The notes: generated by a model from the letters alone, not told the origin. Counted from the first letter of the stretch, positions 39,593 through 50,486 are shown. The stretch is DNA of 64,000 nucleotides from an uncultured SAR86 cluster bacterium (GCA_902626385.1 CACOEZ010000002.1:124001-188000), one strand, 5' to 3'. Translations and numbers: made by a program.

Positions 39593-40843
39593 ATGAAGTT
39601 TTTTGGTTGGAGAATGGTATTTACGGGTCTTGCTGTTGAATTCACTGTTATAGGTTTCCTCTTTTATAGCTTTCCTGTTTTTTGGCCTTACCTAATATCA
39701 GAACTTGGTATGACCGAAAGTCAGCTTGGCATGATCACCGCATTTTATTTTATACCTGTTTCAATTTTGGCTATTTTTATAGGCCGCGGTCTTGATAAGT
39801 ATTCTGTCAAAAACTTTATGATGATAGGATCCATATTTTATGCTGTAGGACTATTTTCTTTAAGTTTCATAAATTCTTATTGGTCGCTTGTGATGATTTA
39901 TCTGACTATTCTTGCCTTGGGATCAATTATGATGGGAAATTTAGCTGTAGCTAAATTAATATCAAATTGGTTCGATAAAAACGCTGGAAGAGCGTTGGGT
40001 ATTGCAGCAGTCGGCATTTCATTTTCAGGAGTTGTGCTTCCATTGGTTGTAGATCCTCTTCTTGACTTAGTGGGCTGGAGAAATGTTTATGTAATCTTTG
40101 CTTCTGTTGTTCTTTTTATCATCTTACCTCTTATTTTTTTTGTTGTGATCGATGATCCAAAGACCGTCAACCAAGTTAAAGATGGTATTAAAAGAGATAA
40201 TGAAGAAGAATCCTCACCACAAGAAATGACTTCAAAAGATCTTTTATCTAAAAAAGTATTTTGGATAATTTCTTTAGCGTTTGCTTTCCAATTTCTTTCC
40301 ATGATGGGTGTAATTGCTTTCTTACCTATTCATGCAAGTAAAATGGGGTTAGATGAAATATGGAATCTTTTAGGTTTTCCGGTTAAACAATATGTTTTTG
40401 CATATGCCTTAGCTGCTTTCGGAGGAGTCTTAGGAAAATTAATATTTGGATATCTTATGGATCTTATGAAGGCAGCATATCCTTCAATGATAGCAATGTC
40501 TCTTCAAGCAATCGGAATCTTTGGGTTTACTTATTTTAATGAACCAATTATCTTTTTTTTAAGCGCATTGATATTTGGTTTGGGTTATGGAGCTGCAACG
40601 CCACTTATGACTGCGTGTTATCTGAGAGCATTTGGTTCACATAATCTTGGGAAAGCCAGAGGTATATCATCTCCAATTGTTGCTCCGCTTCAACCAATCG
40701 GAATTCTTATAACAAGCATTCTCATAGGTTTTCAAGATACTTACTTTTTAGCTTTCAATATTATGGGATGTTTTGCTCTATTAGCATTAGTTTTGGCAAG
40801 CCAAATACAGGAGCCTCATAAATCTGAGATGTTTACCGATTGA
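39593..40843 (+). CDS. MFS transporter
   Basis: About 12 TM segments; FIGRGLDKYSVKNFM, GNLAVAKLISNWFDKNAGRALG. Confidence 0.85.
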   Translation: MKFFGWRMVFTGLAVEFTVIGFLFYSFPVFWPYLISELGMTESQLGMITAFYFIPVSILAIFIGRGLDKYSVKNFMMIGSIFYAVGLFSLSFINSYWSLVMIYLTILALGSIMMGNLAVAKLISNWFDKNAGRALGIAAVGISFSGVVLPLVVDPLLDLVGWRNVYVIFASVVLFIILPLIFFVVIDDPKTVNQVKDGIKRDNEEESSPQEMTSKDLLSKKVFWIISLAFAFQFLSMMGVIAFLPIHASKMGLDEIWNLLGFPVKQYVFAYALAAFGGVLGKLIFGYLMDLMKAAYPSMIAMSLQAIGIFGFTYFNEPIIFFLSALIFGLGYGAATPLMTACYLRAFGSHNLGKARGISSPIVAPLQPIGILITSILIGFQDTYFLAFNIMGCFALLALVLASQIQEPHKSEMFTD

Positions 40844-40859
40844 TATAAATTTATATCAA
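40840..40859. promoter_or_regulatory. 20-bp perfect palindrome TTGATATAAATTTATATCAA
   Basis: Direct reading; overlaps the MFS stop codon. Confidence 0.4.
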
Positions 40860-40952
40860 CCATAGTTGAAAAAAAAGAAAATGATATTACCTATTTAGAT
40901 GATATATTGAGATAAGCAATTTTAGAGATTCAAATGATAAAAATCATATTTT

Positions 40953-41906
40953 GTGACAAAAACTTTACAGATTTTGCTGGGAAACTTTTTTAGAGGAGTT
41001 TCAAAGGTGCTTTTATATCCATTCAAAATAAAGATTAATAAATTAATAATCTCATCACTTTTATTTTTTACATGTCTAATGCACAGCAATCAAGAAGTTG
41101 ATATTAATAGTCCAGAAGGTTGGGGAATGGCATTTATGACAAGCGCTGGTCTTAATCTTGGGCAATCACCACCAAGCTCAGGAGATGACATTGGAACTTT
41201 TTCAATTTCTGCAGAGCTCAGTTCAATACCTCATCTTACTAGAGAACAGCAAAAAATTGGATTTGGAGGTTTTAAAGATGAGGATTTAAATAAATCTCCA
41301 GTTTTTGGAAAATTGCGGGCTAACATTGTATTACCATTAGATTTCAATGCAGAAATATCTTGGACTCCCCCCTTCAAAATTGACGATAGCAAACCAGATG
41401 ATATTTGGGGCGCAGCTATTTCTAAATCCTTAGTTAACAACGATCGCTTTGGTTTAGGACTCAGACTATTTATGCTTAGGGGTGGAGCCATAGCTAGCGT
41501 TACATGTAGTAAAGATGTTATTGAATATGAGCCTTATACTCCAAAAAATACTTCAGGATGTATTGATAAGTCAAAGGATAAATTACAAATGGATCATGAA
41601 GGAGCTGAACTTTTTATATCCTTTAATGCTCCATCAAATGTTCATCCCTGGATATCATTAGCTTCAATAAATATTGATACTTCAGTAGAAATTGATGCTC
41701 TACTTAAAACAGGCAGAGAAAATTTAATTGTTCGCTCAGATGGATCCCTTAAAACATATTCTATTGGAATAAACTACGATTTTGATGAAAATAGGGCGCT
41801 AAGTTTTGCAAGTTCTTATACACCACTTGATGTTGAAAGGCCAAGAAATACATCAGGAAATGATAACTTCTGGAACTTAAGAGTTGGAATAATTATCAAG
41901 TTCTAG
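40953..41906 (+). CDS. Predicted outer-membrane beta-barrel protein, function unknown
   Basis: Hydrophobic N-terminal segment, beta-rich body, C-terminal NLRVGIIIKF; GTG start. Confidence 0.55.
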   Translation: MTKTLQILLGNFFRGVSKVLLYPFKIKINKLIISSLLFFTCLMHSNQEVDINSPEGWGMAFMTSAGLNLGQSPPSSGDDIGTFSISAELSSIPHLTREQQKIGFGGFKDEDLNKSPVFGKLRANIVLPLDFNAEISWTPPFKIDDSKPDDIWGAAISKSLVNNDRFGLGLRLFMLRGGAIASVTCSKDVIEYEPYTPKNTSGCIDKSKDKLQMDHEGAELFISFNAPSNVHPWISLASINIDTSVEIDALLKTGRENLIVRSDGSLKTYSIGINYDFDENRALSFASSYTPLDVERPRNTSGNDNFWNLRVGIIIKF

Positions 41907-41952
41907 AAAATTTATTTCTCAATCTATTAAACACCCCATATAATTGGTTGTC

Positions 41953-43260
41953 ATGGGGGAAACAAGTAAAAATTATAGAAATTTTGTATTAGTTCTTCTT
42001 ACAATTGTCTACGGCTTTAATTTTATTGATCGACAAATAATGGGCATTCTAGCCCCATTTATTCAAAAAGATTTAGGACTTACAAATACTGAACTTGGTC
42101 TTTTGATAGGGCTAGCTTTCGCTGTTTTTTATACTTTTGTTGCAATTCCGATAGCATGGTTAGCTGATAGATATAACAGGGTAAATATCTTATCTATAGC
42201 GCTAGCAACATGGAGTGGTTTTACAGCATTAACTGGATTAGCTAATAATTTTATTCAAATAGGTCTTGCTAGAATGGGCGTAGGTATTGGAGAAGCAGGA
42301 GGAAGTCCTCCTTCGCATTCAATAATTTCAGATTTGTTTCCAAAAGAAGAGAGAGCTAGCGCGCTTGGTGTTTATTCAATGGGAATTCCTCTAGGTATCA
42401 TGGCGGCATATTTCGTAACAGCATCTTTGATGGGATCATCTGAAAGTGTTGATTGGAGAAGGATATTTATTGTTTTAGGCTTAACTGGAATTGGCCTTGC
42501 TGTTATTGTAAAACTTGTTCTTAGAGAGCCAGTAAGAGGAGCAATGGAGCTTAAAAAAGATACGGTTATTCAGAAACCTCCATTTAAAGACTCTTTAAAA
42601 ATATTAATGAAAATTCCAGCTTGGTGGGCAATGTGTTTTGGAATAGCATTTGGCTCATTTGTTTCATATTCAAAATCCGCATTTCAAACTAAATATTTAG
42701 TTACTTTAGATCCAAGTTTTGATTTTCAAACTCTAGTAATAATTTTAGGTATTATGAACGGAACAACTTATGCTGCAGGTGCATTTTTTGGTGCTCGACT
42801 AGCAGACAAGTGGGGGAAAAAGGACGTTAGAGCATATGGATGGCTTCCTGCTATATCAATTGCTTTGTGCCTGCCTGTCGGAATATTAACTTGGTGGGTC
42901 CCTTCAATAGAAGTGCATCTAGTTTTTGCCACTTTATTTTTACTCTTAATAGGAATATATCTAGGCCCAAGTTTTGCTATAGCACAAACCTTAGCTCCAA
43001 TTCATATGAGAGCAATGTCTACAGCCTTATTTTTCTTTATTTTGAATATGATAGCCTTAGGAGGAGGCCCAACATTTGCTGGATGGATAATGGATATTTT
43101 TAAGGAAAGTTATAATGATCTTGAGTCTATAAGATTTTCTATGACTGTTACCTCTTTAGTTTTTATTCCATCGGTTTTAAGTTTTTTATTAGTATCAAAA
43201 TTTTTACCAAGAGACTGGAAGAAAGCTGAGGAGAGGAACTTAAACCTAGCAAAAGAGTAA
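41953..43260 (+). CDS. MFS transporter (spinster-like)
   Basis: YGFNFIDRQIMGILAPFIQKDLGLTNTELG, AWLADRYNRVNILS, GEAGGSPPSHSIISDLFP. Confidence 0.9.
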   Translation: MGETSKNYRNFVLVLLTIVYGFNFIDRQIMGILAPFIQKDLGLTNTELGLLIGLAFAVFYTFVAIPIAWLADRYNRVNILSIALATWSGFTALTGLANNFIQIGLARMGVGIGEAGGSPPSHSIISDLFPKEERASALGVYSMGIPLGIMAAYFVTASLMGSSESVDWRRIFIVLGLTGIGLAVIVKLVLREPVRGAMELKKDTVIQKPPFKDSLKILMKIPAWWAMCFGIAFGSFVSYSKSAFQTKYLVTLDPSFDFQTLVIILGIMNGTTYAAGAFFGARLADKWGKKDVRAYGWLPAISIALCLPVGILTWWVPSIEVHLVFATLFLLLIGIYLGPSFAIAQTLAPIHMRAMSTALFFFILNMIALGGGPTFAGWIMDIFKESYNDLESIRFSMTVTSLVFIPSVLSFLLVSKFLPRDWKKAEERNLNLAKE

Positions 43261-43262
43261 CT

Positions 43263-43871
43263 ATGAAAAAGATTTGTATCATATTTGGTCATCACAATAC
43301 TAAAGATTCTTTCAATGCTGCAATTAGGGACACTTTTATTGATGAGGCAACTAAGATAGGCCATCAAATAGATTTAATAAATTTATTTGATGAAGAAGAA
43401 CAACTGCCTTTTTATAGAAGTGACATAAATCCACCTCCTGAGCTTGTGTTGAAATATAGAAAAAGATTAGAGAATGCTGATGTAATGTTTCTTATGAGTG
43501 CATGTCATAACTTAAGAATGAATGGCATACTTGAAAATTGGATAGATTGGGTACTTCATCCAAAATGGTTTTTCTCATATAGATCACTACTTCCAGATAG
43601 TAAATTTTTTGGAAATTATGGATTTCCAGTAGCTGGCGCAATGAAAAACAAGATTGGAGTGGTGTCAATGACCTATGGTGGGCCGATGGTTAGCTATTTC
43701 AATTTTTCTTTATTTGATAATATTCCTTTTCGAAGGTTAAAGAAGTCTGTTTTTCAACTAGGCGGCCTAAAAACAAAATATCTGAGATTTTACTCTGTTT
43801 TACCAAACATGGATCAGCAGATGTTTGAAAGAAATATGAAAAAGGTAAGAGCATTTGCCAGAAAGTTATAA
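43263..43871 (+). CDS. NAD(P)H-dependent oxidoreductase, flavodoxin-like fold
   Basis: KKICIIFGHHNTKDSFNAA, NADVMFLMSACHNLRMNGILENWIDWV. Confidence 0.75.
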   Translation: MKKICIIFGHHNTKDSFNAAIRDTFIDEATKIGHQIDLINLFDEEEQLPFYRSDINPPPELVLKYRKRLENADVMFLMSACHNLRMNGILENWIDWVLHPKWFFSYRSLLPDSKFFGNYGFPVAGAMKNKIGVVSMTYGGPMVSYFNFSLFDNIPFRRLKKSVFQLGGLKTKYLRFYSVLPNMDQQMFERNMKKVRAFARKL

Positions 43872-43879
43872 CCTGAAGT

Positions 43880-44275
43880 ATGTCTAGAGAGCCTAAGGAA
43901 ATTTTACGAGATATCAAGACAATTGCTGTTGTAGGCATTAGCAAAGATGAGTATAAAGACAGCTTTAAAGTAATGAAATTTCTTATTGATAAAGGTTATA
44001 CAGTTTTTCCAGTTAATCCAAAACATAAAGATGAATTTATACAAGACAGAAAATGTTATGCAGGATTAAAAAACATAGATGAAAAGATTGACATGGTAGA
44101 AATATTTAGAAAAAAAGAATTTGTATTTGAGCATACAAAACAGGCAATAGAAATTGAAGCTAAAGTTTTATGGACTCAGCTAAATATCTTTTGCGATGAT
44201 TCGAAAAAACTAGCAAAAAGTGCAGGATTAGAAGTGGTCATGAATAGGTGTCCTAAAATAGAACTACAACAATGA
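43880..44275 (+). CDS. CoA-binding domain protein
   Basis: IKTIAVVGISKDEYKDSFKVMKFLIDKGYTVFPVNPKH, LEVVMNRCPKIE. Confidence 0.88.
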   Translation: MSREPKEILRDIKTIAVVGISKDEYKDSFKVMKFLIDKGYTVFPVNPKHKDEFIQDRKCYAGLKNIDEKIDMVEIFRKKEFVFEHTKQAIEIEAKVLWTQLNIFCDDSKKLAKSAGLEVVMNRCPKIELQQ

Positions 44276-44312
44276 TATTGGACATATAAAAAAATATAGA
44301 TTTAAATTAATT

Positions 44313-45101
44313 ATGAAGAATATTCTAGAGATTGAAAATAATCACGAATCAATTACTCGTTTGGTAATGAATGACGAAAAAACAGGAAATTCATTATCTA
44401 ATGAGATGATATCAAGAATGAAAGAAGCCATAGAAGAAATTGTGCAAGATCGACATGCAAAGGTAGTTATTATTGCTGCAAAAGGCAACATATTTTGTGC
44501 AGGTCATAACTTAAAGGAAATGACTGAGGCGAGGAGCAGTAGAGATGAAGGAAAAAATTATTTCGAAAAATTATTCAACTCATGCTCAGAGCTTATGCAG
44601 TCTTTGGTGAATTGTCCAATACCAGTCATTGCTGAAATTAATGGAATTGCAACAGCAGCAGGATGTCAGTTAGTAGCAAGTTGCGATTTGGCTTTAGCAT
44701 CTGAATCCTCTTCTTTTGCAACTCCAGGTGTAAATTTAGGATTATTCTGTTCAACTCCAATGGTCGCTTTATCAAGAAATGTAAAGAAAAAAGATGCCAT
44801 GAAAATGCTATTAACAGGAGAAATGATTGATTCAAAAGAAGCAAAAAGAATTTCCTTAATTAACGATTATTTTTCGTCTGAAAAATTATCTGAAGAGGTA
44901 TTAATTTTAGCAAAGAAGATCGCAAGTAAGTCTTCAGAGACAGTAAAAATTGGCAAGTCTGCATTTTACAAGCAATCAGAGCTAAGCTTGTCTGAAGCTT
45001 ATAAATACACATCCGAGGTGATGGCAAAAAATGTAATGAAAGATGATGCGAAAGAAGGAATTGAATCTTTTTTAGAAAAAAGAGATCCAAATTGGAATTA
45101 A
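44313..45101 (+). CDS. Enoyl-CoA hydratase/isomerase-family protein
   Basis: AAKGNIFCAGHNLKEM, CPIPVIAEINGIATAAGCQL. Confidence 0.9.
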   Translation: MKNILEIENNHESITRLVMNDEKTGNSLSNEMISRMKEAIEEIVQDRHAKVVIIAAKGNIFCAGHNLKEMTEARSSRDEGKNYFEKLFNSCSELMQSLVNCPIPVIAEINGIATAAGCQLVASCDLALASESSSFATPGVNLGLFCSTPMVALSRNVKKKDAMKMLLTGEMIDSKEAKRISLINDYFSSEKLSEEVLILAKKIASKSSETVKIGKSAFYKQSELSLSEAYKYTSEVMAKNVMKDDAKEGIESFLEKRDPNWN

Positions 45102-45107
45102 GACATT

Positions 45108-45653
45108 ATGGATGACAGATTAAACTTAAAGAGATTTATAAGAACCGTAAATAACTTCCCTATAGATGGAATTGTTTTTCGAGATATAACAAGCCTAATT
45201 GAAACTCCGGAGGCTTTTATAAAAACTTGCGATGAACTTACAAGAATTACGAAAGATTTTGGAGCTGACTTAGTTGCAAGTATAGAGAGCAGAGGCTTCA
45301 TTTTTGCAGGAACAATTGCTAGAGACCTTTCCTTGCCTTTTGTCCTTGCAAGAAAACCTGGCAAGCTTCCAAATAAAACATATAAAAAAAGTTTTGATTT
45401 GGAATATGGCAGCACTTCTATCGAGATACAGCAGAATACTCATGCTAAAAAAGGTCAAAAAATTGTAATTGTTGATGACTTAGTTGCAACTGGCGGCACT
45501 GCAATTGCGTGCGCTGAACTTTTTACACAAAATTTCGGTATTAAAGAATCAGATATTTTAATCCTTGCAGTGATAGACTTGCCAGATCTGGGAGGTAGCA
45601 ATTTAATAATCAATAAAGAATATAATCTTGAATGTTTAGTTTCATATGAGTAG
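45108..45653 (+). CDS. apt: Adenine phosphoribosyltransferase
   Basis: FPIDGIVFRDITSLIETPEAF, SIESRGFIFAG, IVIVDDLVATGGTA. Confidence 0.93.
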   Translation: MDDRLNLKRFIRTVNNFPIDGIVFRDITSLIETPEAFIKTCDELTRITKDFGADLVASIESRGFIFAGTIARDLSLPFVLARKPGKLPNKTYKKSFDLEYGSTSIEIQQNTHAKKGQKIVIVDDLVATGGTAIACAELFTQNFGIKESDILILAVIDLPDLGGSNLIINKEYNLECLVSYE

Positions 45654-46335
45654 TAATGATAAAAGTGTAATCTTTAACTTAGAGAGCGTTCTGGTTGAAA
45701 TTGAAAAAGAAGAAAAAAAATTTCCAATTGGTAATGTATATTGCGTAGGCAGAAATTATGAAAAACACGCGATTGAAATGGGCAATGATACTAAAGAAGA
45801 GCCATTTTTCTTTTCAAAGTTTCCTCAATCAGTAACAAATAAGACAGAAATTTTTATTCCCGAAGATACAAATAATTTTCAACATGAAGTTGAATTAGTT
45901 GTTTTCATTGGCAGGAACTGTTCAAATATTGAGCCTAATCAGGCAAAAGAATATATTTTTGGTTATTCAGTTGGCATTGATTTAACTAAAAGAGATCTTC
46001 AGAAAATTGCTAAAGATAAAAGCAGGCCTTGGACCTTAAGTAAAGGATTTGAATATTCAGCCCCAATTTCCAAAATTAAAAGAAATGAAAATTTTTCTAT
46101 TAATAATGGAGAAATTAGTTTAATTAAAAATGGTGTGATATCTCAAAAAGGAAATATTTGTGAAATGACATGGTCTGTTGATGAAATTATTAGCAAACTT
46201 TCAAAAAATTTTAAACTTTTCCCAGGAGACTTAATCTTCACAGGAACTCCCTCAGGAGTTGGCAGAATTGAACAAGGTGACAGAATAGAGGCAATTATTG
46301 AAAATGTAGGAATTTTAGAACTAACATTTTTATAG
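45646..46335 (+). CDS. Fumarylacetoacetate hydrolase-family protein
   Basis: NVYCVGRNYEKHAIEMG, HEVELVVFIG, DLIFTGTPSGVG. Confidence 0.9.
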   Translation: MSSNDKSVIFNLESVLVEIEKEEKKFPIGNVYCVGRNYEKHAIEMGNDTKEEPFFFSKFPQSVTNKTEIFIPEDTNNFQHEVELVVFIGRNCSNIEPNQAKEYIFGYSVGIDLTKRDLQKIAKDKSRPWTLSKGFEYSAPISKIKRNENFSINNGEISLIKNGVISQKGNICEMTWSVDEIISKLSKNFKLFPGDLIFTGTPSGVGRIEQGDRIEAIIENVGILELTFL

Positions 46336-46339
46336 TTAA

Positions 46340-47092
46340 TCAATTTTTTTTTGTAAGTTTGTTCCAAATATTTGTAGCAATTTTGAATCCTAATAAAGGC
46401 TTAACAATCTTATAAACAAAACCAGGAATAATCTCTGATTTACCTTTTAAAGATGCTTTTTCAGTTTCTAAGACCACTTGTTCTGGATTAATCCACATCC
46501 ATTGAGGTACTTTTTTTATAAGGTGACTCAAGCCTGATCTTTCATGAGCGTTAGTTCTCACATATCCGGGCAAACTCACAGTTACAGAAATATTATTATT
46601 TCTTAATTCAGTCGATATAGATTTACCATATGCATAAATACCAGCTTTTATTGAGGAATAAAGTGAAGATTTGGGCATAGGGGTTGTTGCACCAATACTT
46701 GAAATAATAACAATTCTCCCAGAGCCTTTCTCAATCATTCTTGGAACAAAGCCCTCAATGAGGTCAATAACACCACCGCACATAAGATAATAATAGTAAT
46801 CTTTATCTTCCAGACTTAATTCACCTATTGCTCCATTTATGGCAATACCAGCATTTGCTACAATTAAATCAGGCACATCAATATTTTCAACAATAAATTG
46901 TATTGATTCCTTTTTACCTAAATCATATGTATGAAAATTAGCATTTTCATATGACAAATTTTCTTTAGATTTGATCGATCTTTCTTCATTTTGAGATATT
47001 AATTCTAGTTTCCAACCCTTCAATGCTAAATATTTAGCATACTGGTAGCCAATACCCGTTGAAGATCCTGTAATTAAAGCTTTATGACTCAT
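46340..47092 (-). CDS. Short-chain dehydrogenase/reductase
   Basis: KALITGSSTGIGYQYAKYLA, VANAGIAINGA, SSLYSSIKAGIYAYGKS; start at MSHKALITG. Confidence 0.9.
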   Translation of the reverse strand: MSHKALITGSSTGIGYQYAKYLALKGWKLELISQNEERSIKSKENLSYENANFHTYDLGKKESIQFIVENIDVPDLIVANAGIAINGAIGELSLEDKDYYYYLMCGGVIDLIEGFVPRMIEKGSGRIVIISSIGATTPMPKSSLYSSIKAGIYAYGKSISTELRNNNISVTVSLPGYVRTNAHERSGLSHLIKKVPQWMWINPEQVVLETEKASLKGKSEIIPGFVYKIVKPLLGFKIATNIWNKLTKKN

Positions 47093-47141
47093 AAACAATC
47101 TTATAATAACCTCAATCATTTTTCTTTGATATGATTTAGTT

Positions 47142-48152
47142 ATGAAAGATTTGTTTGGAAGAATAATGATTGATGTTGCCGGTACATCACTCTCACAAGA
47201 AGACAAGCATCTTATTGCAAATAAAAATATTGGCGGGATAATTTTTTTTTCTAGAAACTATGTTTCACTTGAGCAAATACGAAACCTAGTAAATGAAATT
47301 AAATCTGTCAAAGAAAATATTTTATTTGCAGTAGATCAGGAGGGTGGAAGAGTTCAAAGATTTACTGGTGAATTTTCAAAATTACCTTCCTTGCAAGATA
47401 TATATAAATATTCAAAAAAAAATAATGATTCTGATTTTTGTAAAGAAATTGCATGGCTGACATCATCTGAATTAATCGCTGCCGGTATTGATATAAATTT
47501 TGCACCTGTTGTTGATCTAAATGAGAGCAGCTCATTGATAATTGGCGATAGATCATTTTCTTCAAACAGTCATGATGTGATTAAATTTGCAGAAGATTAT
47601 ATTGAAGGAATGCATCAGGCCGGCATGAAAGCAACCGCAAAGCATTTTCCGGGACATGGAGGAGTGGTTGAGGACAGTCATATAGTATTACCTGAGGACA
47701 AAAGATCTTTAGATGAGCTTATGTTGTCAGATATTCAGCCGTATTTAAAATTATCTGAAAAAATAGATGCTGTAATGTGTGCTCATGTTCTATTTTCATC
47801 TATTGATAAAAATATACCAAGTTATTCAAATTTTTGGCTAAATGAATTTCTTAGAGAGCAATTAAAATATAAAGGTATAGTTTTTAGTGATGATTTATCA
47901 ATGGTTGGAGCTGGAGATCATGAATGCAAATACAGAGCTCAAAAATCTATTGAAGCTGGTTGTGACATGATACTGATATGTAACAGCAGACAGGATGTAA
48001 TTGATACGGTTAAACATTTTGATGAGTTAGGCGTTGATCCTGTCAAAAAAATTTCTAATATGAAAATAAATAATCAGATTAATTGGGATAAGTTGATTGA
48101 ATCTGAAAAAGTGATAAAAATAAAAAATAAACTTAAACAGATATGGAGATAA
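47142..48152 (+). CDS. nagZ: Beta-N-acetylhexosaminidase
   Basis: AVDQEGGRVQRF, INFAPVVDLN, ATAKHFPGHGGVVEDSH. Confidence 0.95.
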   Translation: MKDLFGRIMIDVAGTSLSQEDKHLIANKNIGGIIFFSRNYVSLEQIRNLVNEIKSVKENILFAVDQEGGRVQRFTGEFSKLPSLQDIYKYSKKNNDSDFCKEIAWLTSSELIAAGIDINFAPVVDLNESSSLIIGDRSFSSNSHDVIKFAEDYIEGMHQAGMKATAKHFPGHGGVVEDSHIVLPEDKRSLDELMLSDIQPYLKLSEKIDAVMCAHVLFSSIDKNIPSYSNFWLNEFLREQLKYKGIVFSDDLSMVGAGDHECKYRAQKSIEAGCDMILICNSRQDVIDTVKHFDELGVDPVKKISNMKINNQINWDKLIESEKVIKIKNKLKQIWR

Positions 48153-48153
48153 T

Positions 48154-48675
48154 ATGAGAAGAATCGTTACCGGGCATAATGAGAAAGGAAAATCAATAAT
48201 CACACTTGATGGACCGCCAGCAAGATCAATTGGAGAGGATGTTGGAGGCCTTTTTGAATTATGGAATACAGATGGAGAAGAAGTAATTTCTACTGATAAT
48301 CTAGATCGTGCAGATCAAGAAATAATCCTATCTCCACCTAGTGGAGGTACAAAGTTTAGATACTTCCAAATAAATCCTATACCAGAAGGAATACCTGAGG
48401 ATGTAATGCAAGATATGGCAGCCGAAGCTTTTGAAAAAATTGGTGCCGCTCATCACAGGATTGATACATCAAAGCATCCTGCAATGCACAAAACCGAAAC
48501 AATTGATTATATTATTTTGTTGAAAGGCGATGTCACACTAATTTTGGATGAGGAGGAGATAGATCTCGAGCCATTCGATGTTGTGGTGCAAAGAGGTACA
48601 AATCATGCATGGGTAAATAATGGAACGGAACCGGCACTCCTGATAGCAGTTTTAGTTGATAGTAAGATTATTTGA
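48154..48675 (+). CDS. Cupin-domain protein
   Basis: MHKTETIDYIILLKGDVTLILDEEEIDLEPFDVVVQRGTNHAWVN. Confidence 0.85.
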   Translation: MRRIVTGHNEKGKSIITLDGPPARSIGEDVGGLFELWNTDGEEVISTDNLDRADQEIILSPPSGGTKFRYFQINPIPEGIPEDVMQDMAAEAFEKIGAAHHRIDTSKHPAMHKTETIDYIILLKGDVTLILDEEEIDLEPFDVVVQRGTNHAWVNNGTEPALLIAVLVDSKII

Positions 48676-48677
48676 AA

Positions 48678-50486
48678 TTAGAAACCAGCTGAGCCATTCA
48701 TTATGACTTCATAAAAATCCTTATCTAGAGGGACATAGCTATTTTCACCTGGCTTTTTAACAAATATATTGTCATCACTTACTTTATCTAGATGATAGGC
48801 CTCTTCCCTTAAGTCATTTTTTTTCAATTTAAATGTTCCAGTAGTTTCAAGCTCCTCAATGATTCTTATAAATACTGGCTGTGCATAACTTGGGAGTTTA
48901 TTTGAAACAAATTCAGAAAATTCGTTCCACTTAAAATCATTTATTGCACAATTAAATGCAACCATACCGGCTCTACCTTCGCTTTGTGGAACCTTCACTC
49001 CAAAAACATTTGCCATATTTACTTGATCAAATGTGTTGAGGATTTCTGCAACCTCATTAGTTGAAACATTTTCAGATTTCCATCTAAAAGTATCTCCGAC
49101 TCTATCTACAAATTGATAATGTTTTCTTCCAAGAGAAAATCCAACATCCATCGTTTTTATTAGATCGCCAGTATTAAACCATCTATCACCATCCTCAAAA
49201 ACATTAGATATAACTTTTTCTTCACTAGCTTTTTTATCCGTATAGCCGTTATAAACTGCATTTGGACCAATTTTCACTAATGCTAAACCGGGTTGATGTT
49301 CTTTAACTTCTATATATTTTCCATTTTCATCAGTCTTTAATTTATCTTCGGCAACATCGTATTCAAGTAGAGTGAGATCTACATTTGTCATACCAATTGT
49401 CTGATCTTTATTTAATAAGTTCATGAACATTCCATTTCCTTCACTTGCGCCGTAAATTTCACAGATCCTATCAACACCAAATCTGTTTCTGAAACAATCC
49501 CAAAGATCAGGCCTAAGCCCGTTACCGACCATCTTTGAAATAGGGTTATTTTTTTCCTCTTCACATGGCTCCTGAAAGCTTAAATATCTGCAAAGTTCTC
49601 CTACATACACAAACGCAGTAGTATTAAATTTTTGAGCTTCTTTCCAAAATGATGATGCTGAAAATTTACGTCTTATAAAAGTTGAAGCTCCTACATGAAC
49701 ACAGGCACATAATCCAAGCATGAGCCCTGTAGAATGATACAAAGGCAAACAGTTATACATACAATCATTTTCATTCATTCTGTATCCGCCTCTTGTGATA
49801 TTTGTCGAAGCAGCAACAATTTTAGTATTTGGAAATAAGGCTGCTTTGGGAACACCAGTTGTTCCAGAGGTAAATATATAAAATGCAGTGTCTTTGGCTG
49901 TTACATTCTCAATTTCTTTAGGCGTATCAGTTTCAGATTTATTTAATAAGTTATTGAGATCAGATGCCCATTCTGGACATGAGTAGCTTTTACCATCTGC
50001 AACCCAATATAAATTAGTTTTATCTTTAACATTGATTTCCTCTAGAACATCCTCAATTGAGGAGGCAAGCTCTGCACCAACAATGCATTTTTTTGAATCT
50101 GAAGCATTTATACAATGAATTAATGGGGTTCCAGTAAGACTAGTATTAATTAGAACACCAATAGCACCAATCTTATTTAAAGCCAAAATAGATATTACAA
50201 ATTCTGGCCTATTTTCCATAAGCAGTACAACTCTATCACTATGCACAATACCTTCTTTTACAAGTTTATTTGCAAGAATATTTGCGGCTTCATTAGTTTG
50301 AGAATATGTCCAAGTTTGATCTTCAAAGTAGATAAAATCTTTTTCCCCAAACTTATCAACACTTTCTTGAAAAGTGTGTGCAAGTGAAGCACTATCATCT
50401 GGCTCAGGCCATTTATATGTTAAAAGTGGAACAATAAATCGAAGTTCGCCGATAACTCTGAAAAATTCAAGAATATTTTTAATCAT
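48678..50486 (-). CDS. Long-chain/very-long-chain acyl-CoA synthetase
   Basis: AFYIFTSGTTGVPKAALFPN, YGASEGNGMFMNL, FVDRVGDTFRWKSENVSTNEV. Confidence 0.9.
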   Translation of the reverse strand: MIKNILEFFRVIGELRFIVPLLTYKWPEPDDSASLAHTFQESVDKFGEKDFIYFEDQTWTYSQTNEAANILANKLVKEGIVHSDRVVLLMENRPEFVISILALNKIGAIGVLINTSLTGTPLIHCINASDSKKCIVGAELASSIEDVLEEINVKDKTNLYWVADGKSYSCPEWASDLNNLLNKSETDTPKEIENVTAKDTAFYIFTSGTTGVPKAALFPNTKIVAASTNITRGGYRMNENDCMYNCLPLYHSTGLMLGLCACVHVGASTFIRRKFSASSFWKEAQKFNTTAFVYVGELCRYLSFQEPCEEEKNNPISKMVGNGLRPDLWDCFRNRFGVDRICEIYGASEGNGMFMNLLNKDQTIGMTNVDLTLLEYDVAEDKLKTDENGKYIEVKEHQPGLALVKIGPNAVYNGYTDKKASEEKVISNVFEDGDRWFNTGDLIKTMDVGFSLGRKHYQFVDRVGDTFRWKSENVSTNEVAEILNTFDQVNMANVFGVKVPQSEGRAGMVAFNCAINDFKWNEFSEFVSNKLPSYAQPVFIRIIEELETTGTFKLKKNDLREEAYHLDKVSDDNIFVKKPGENSYVPLDKDFYEVIMNGSAGF

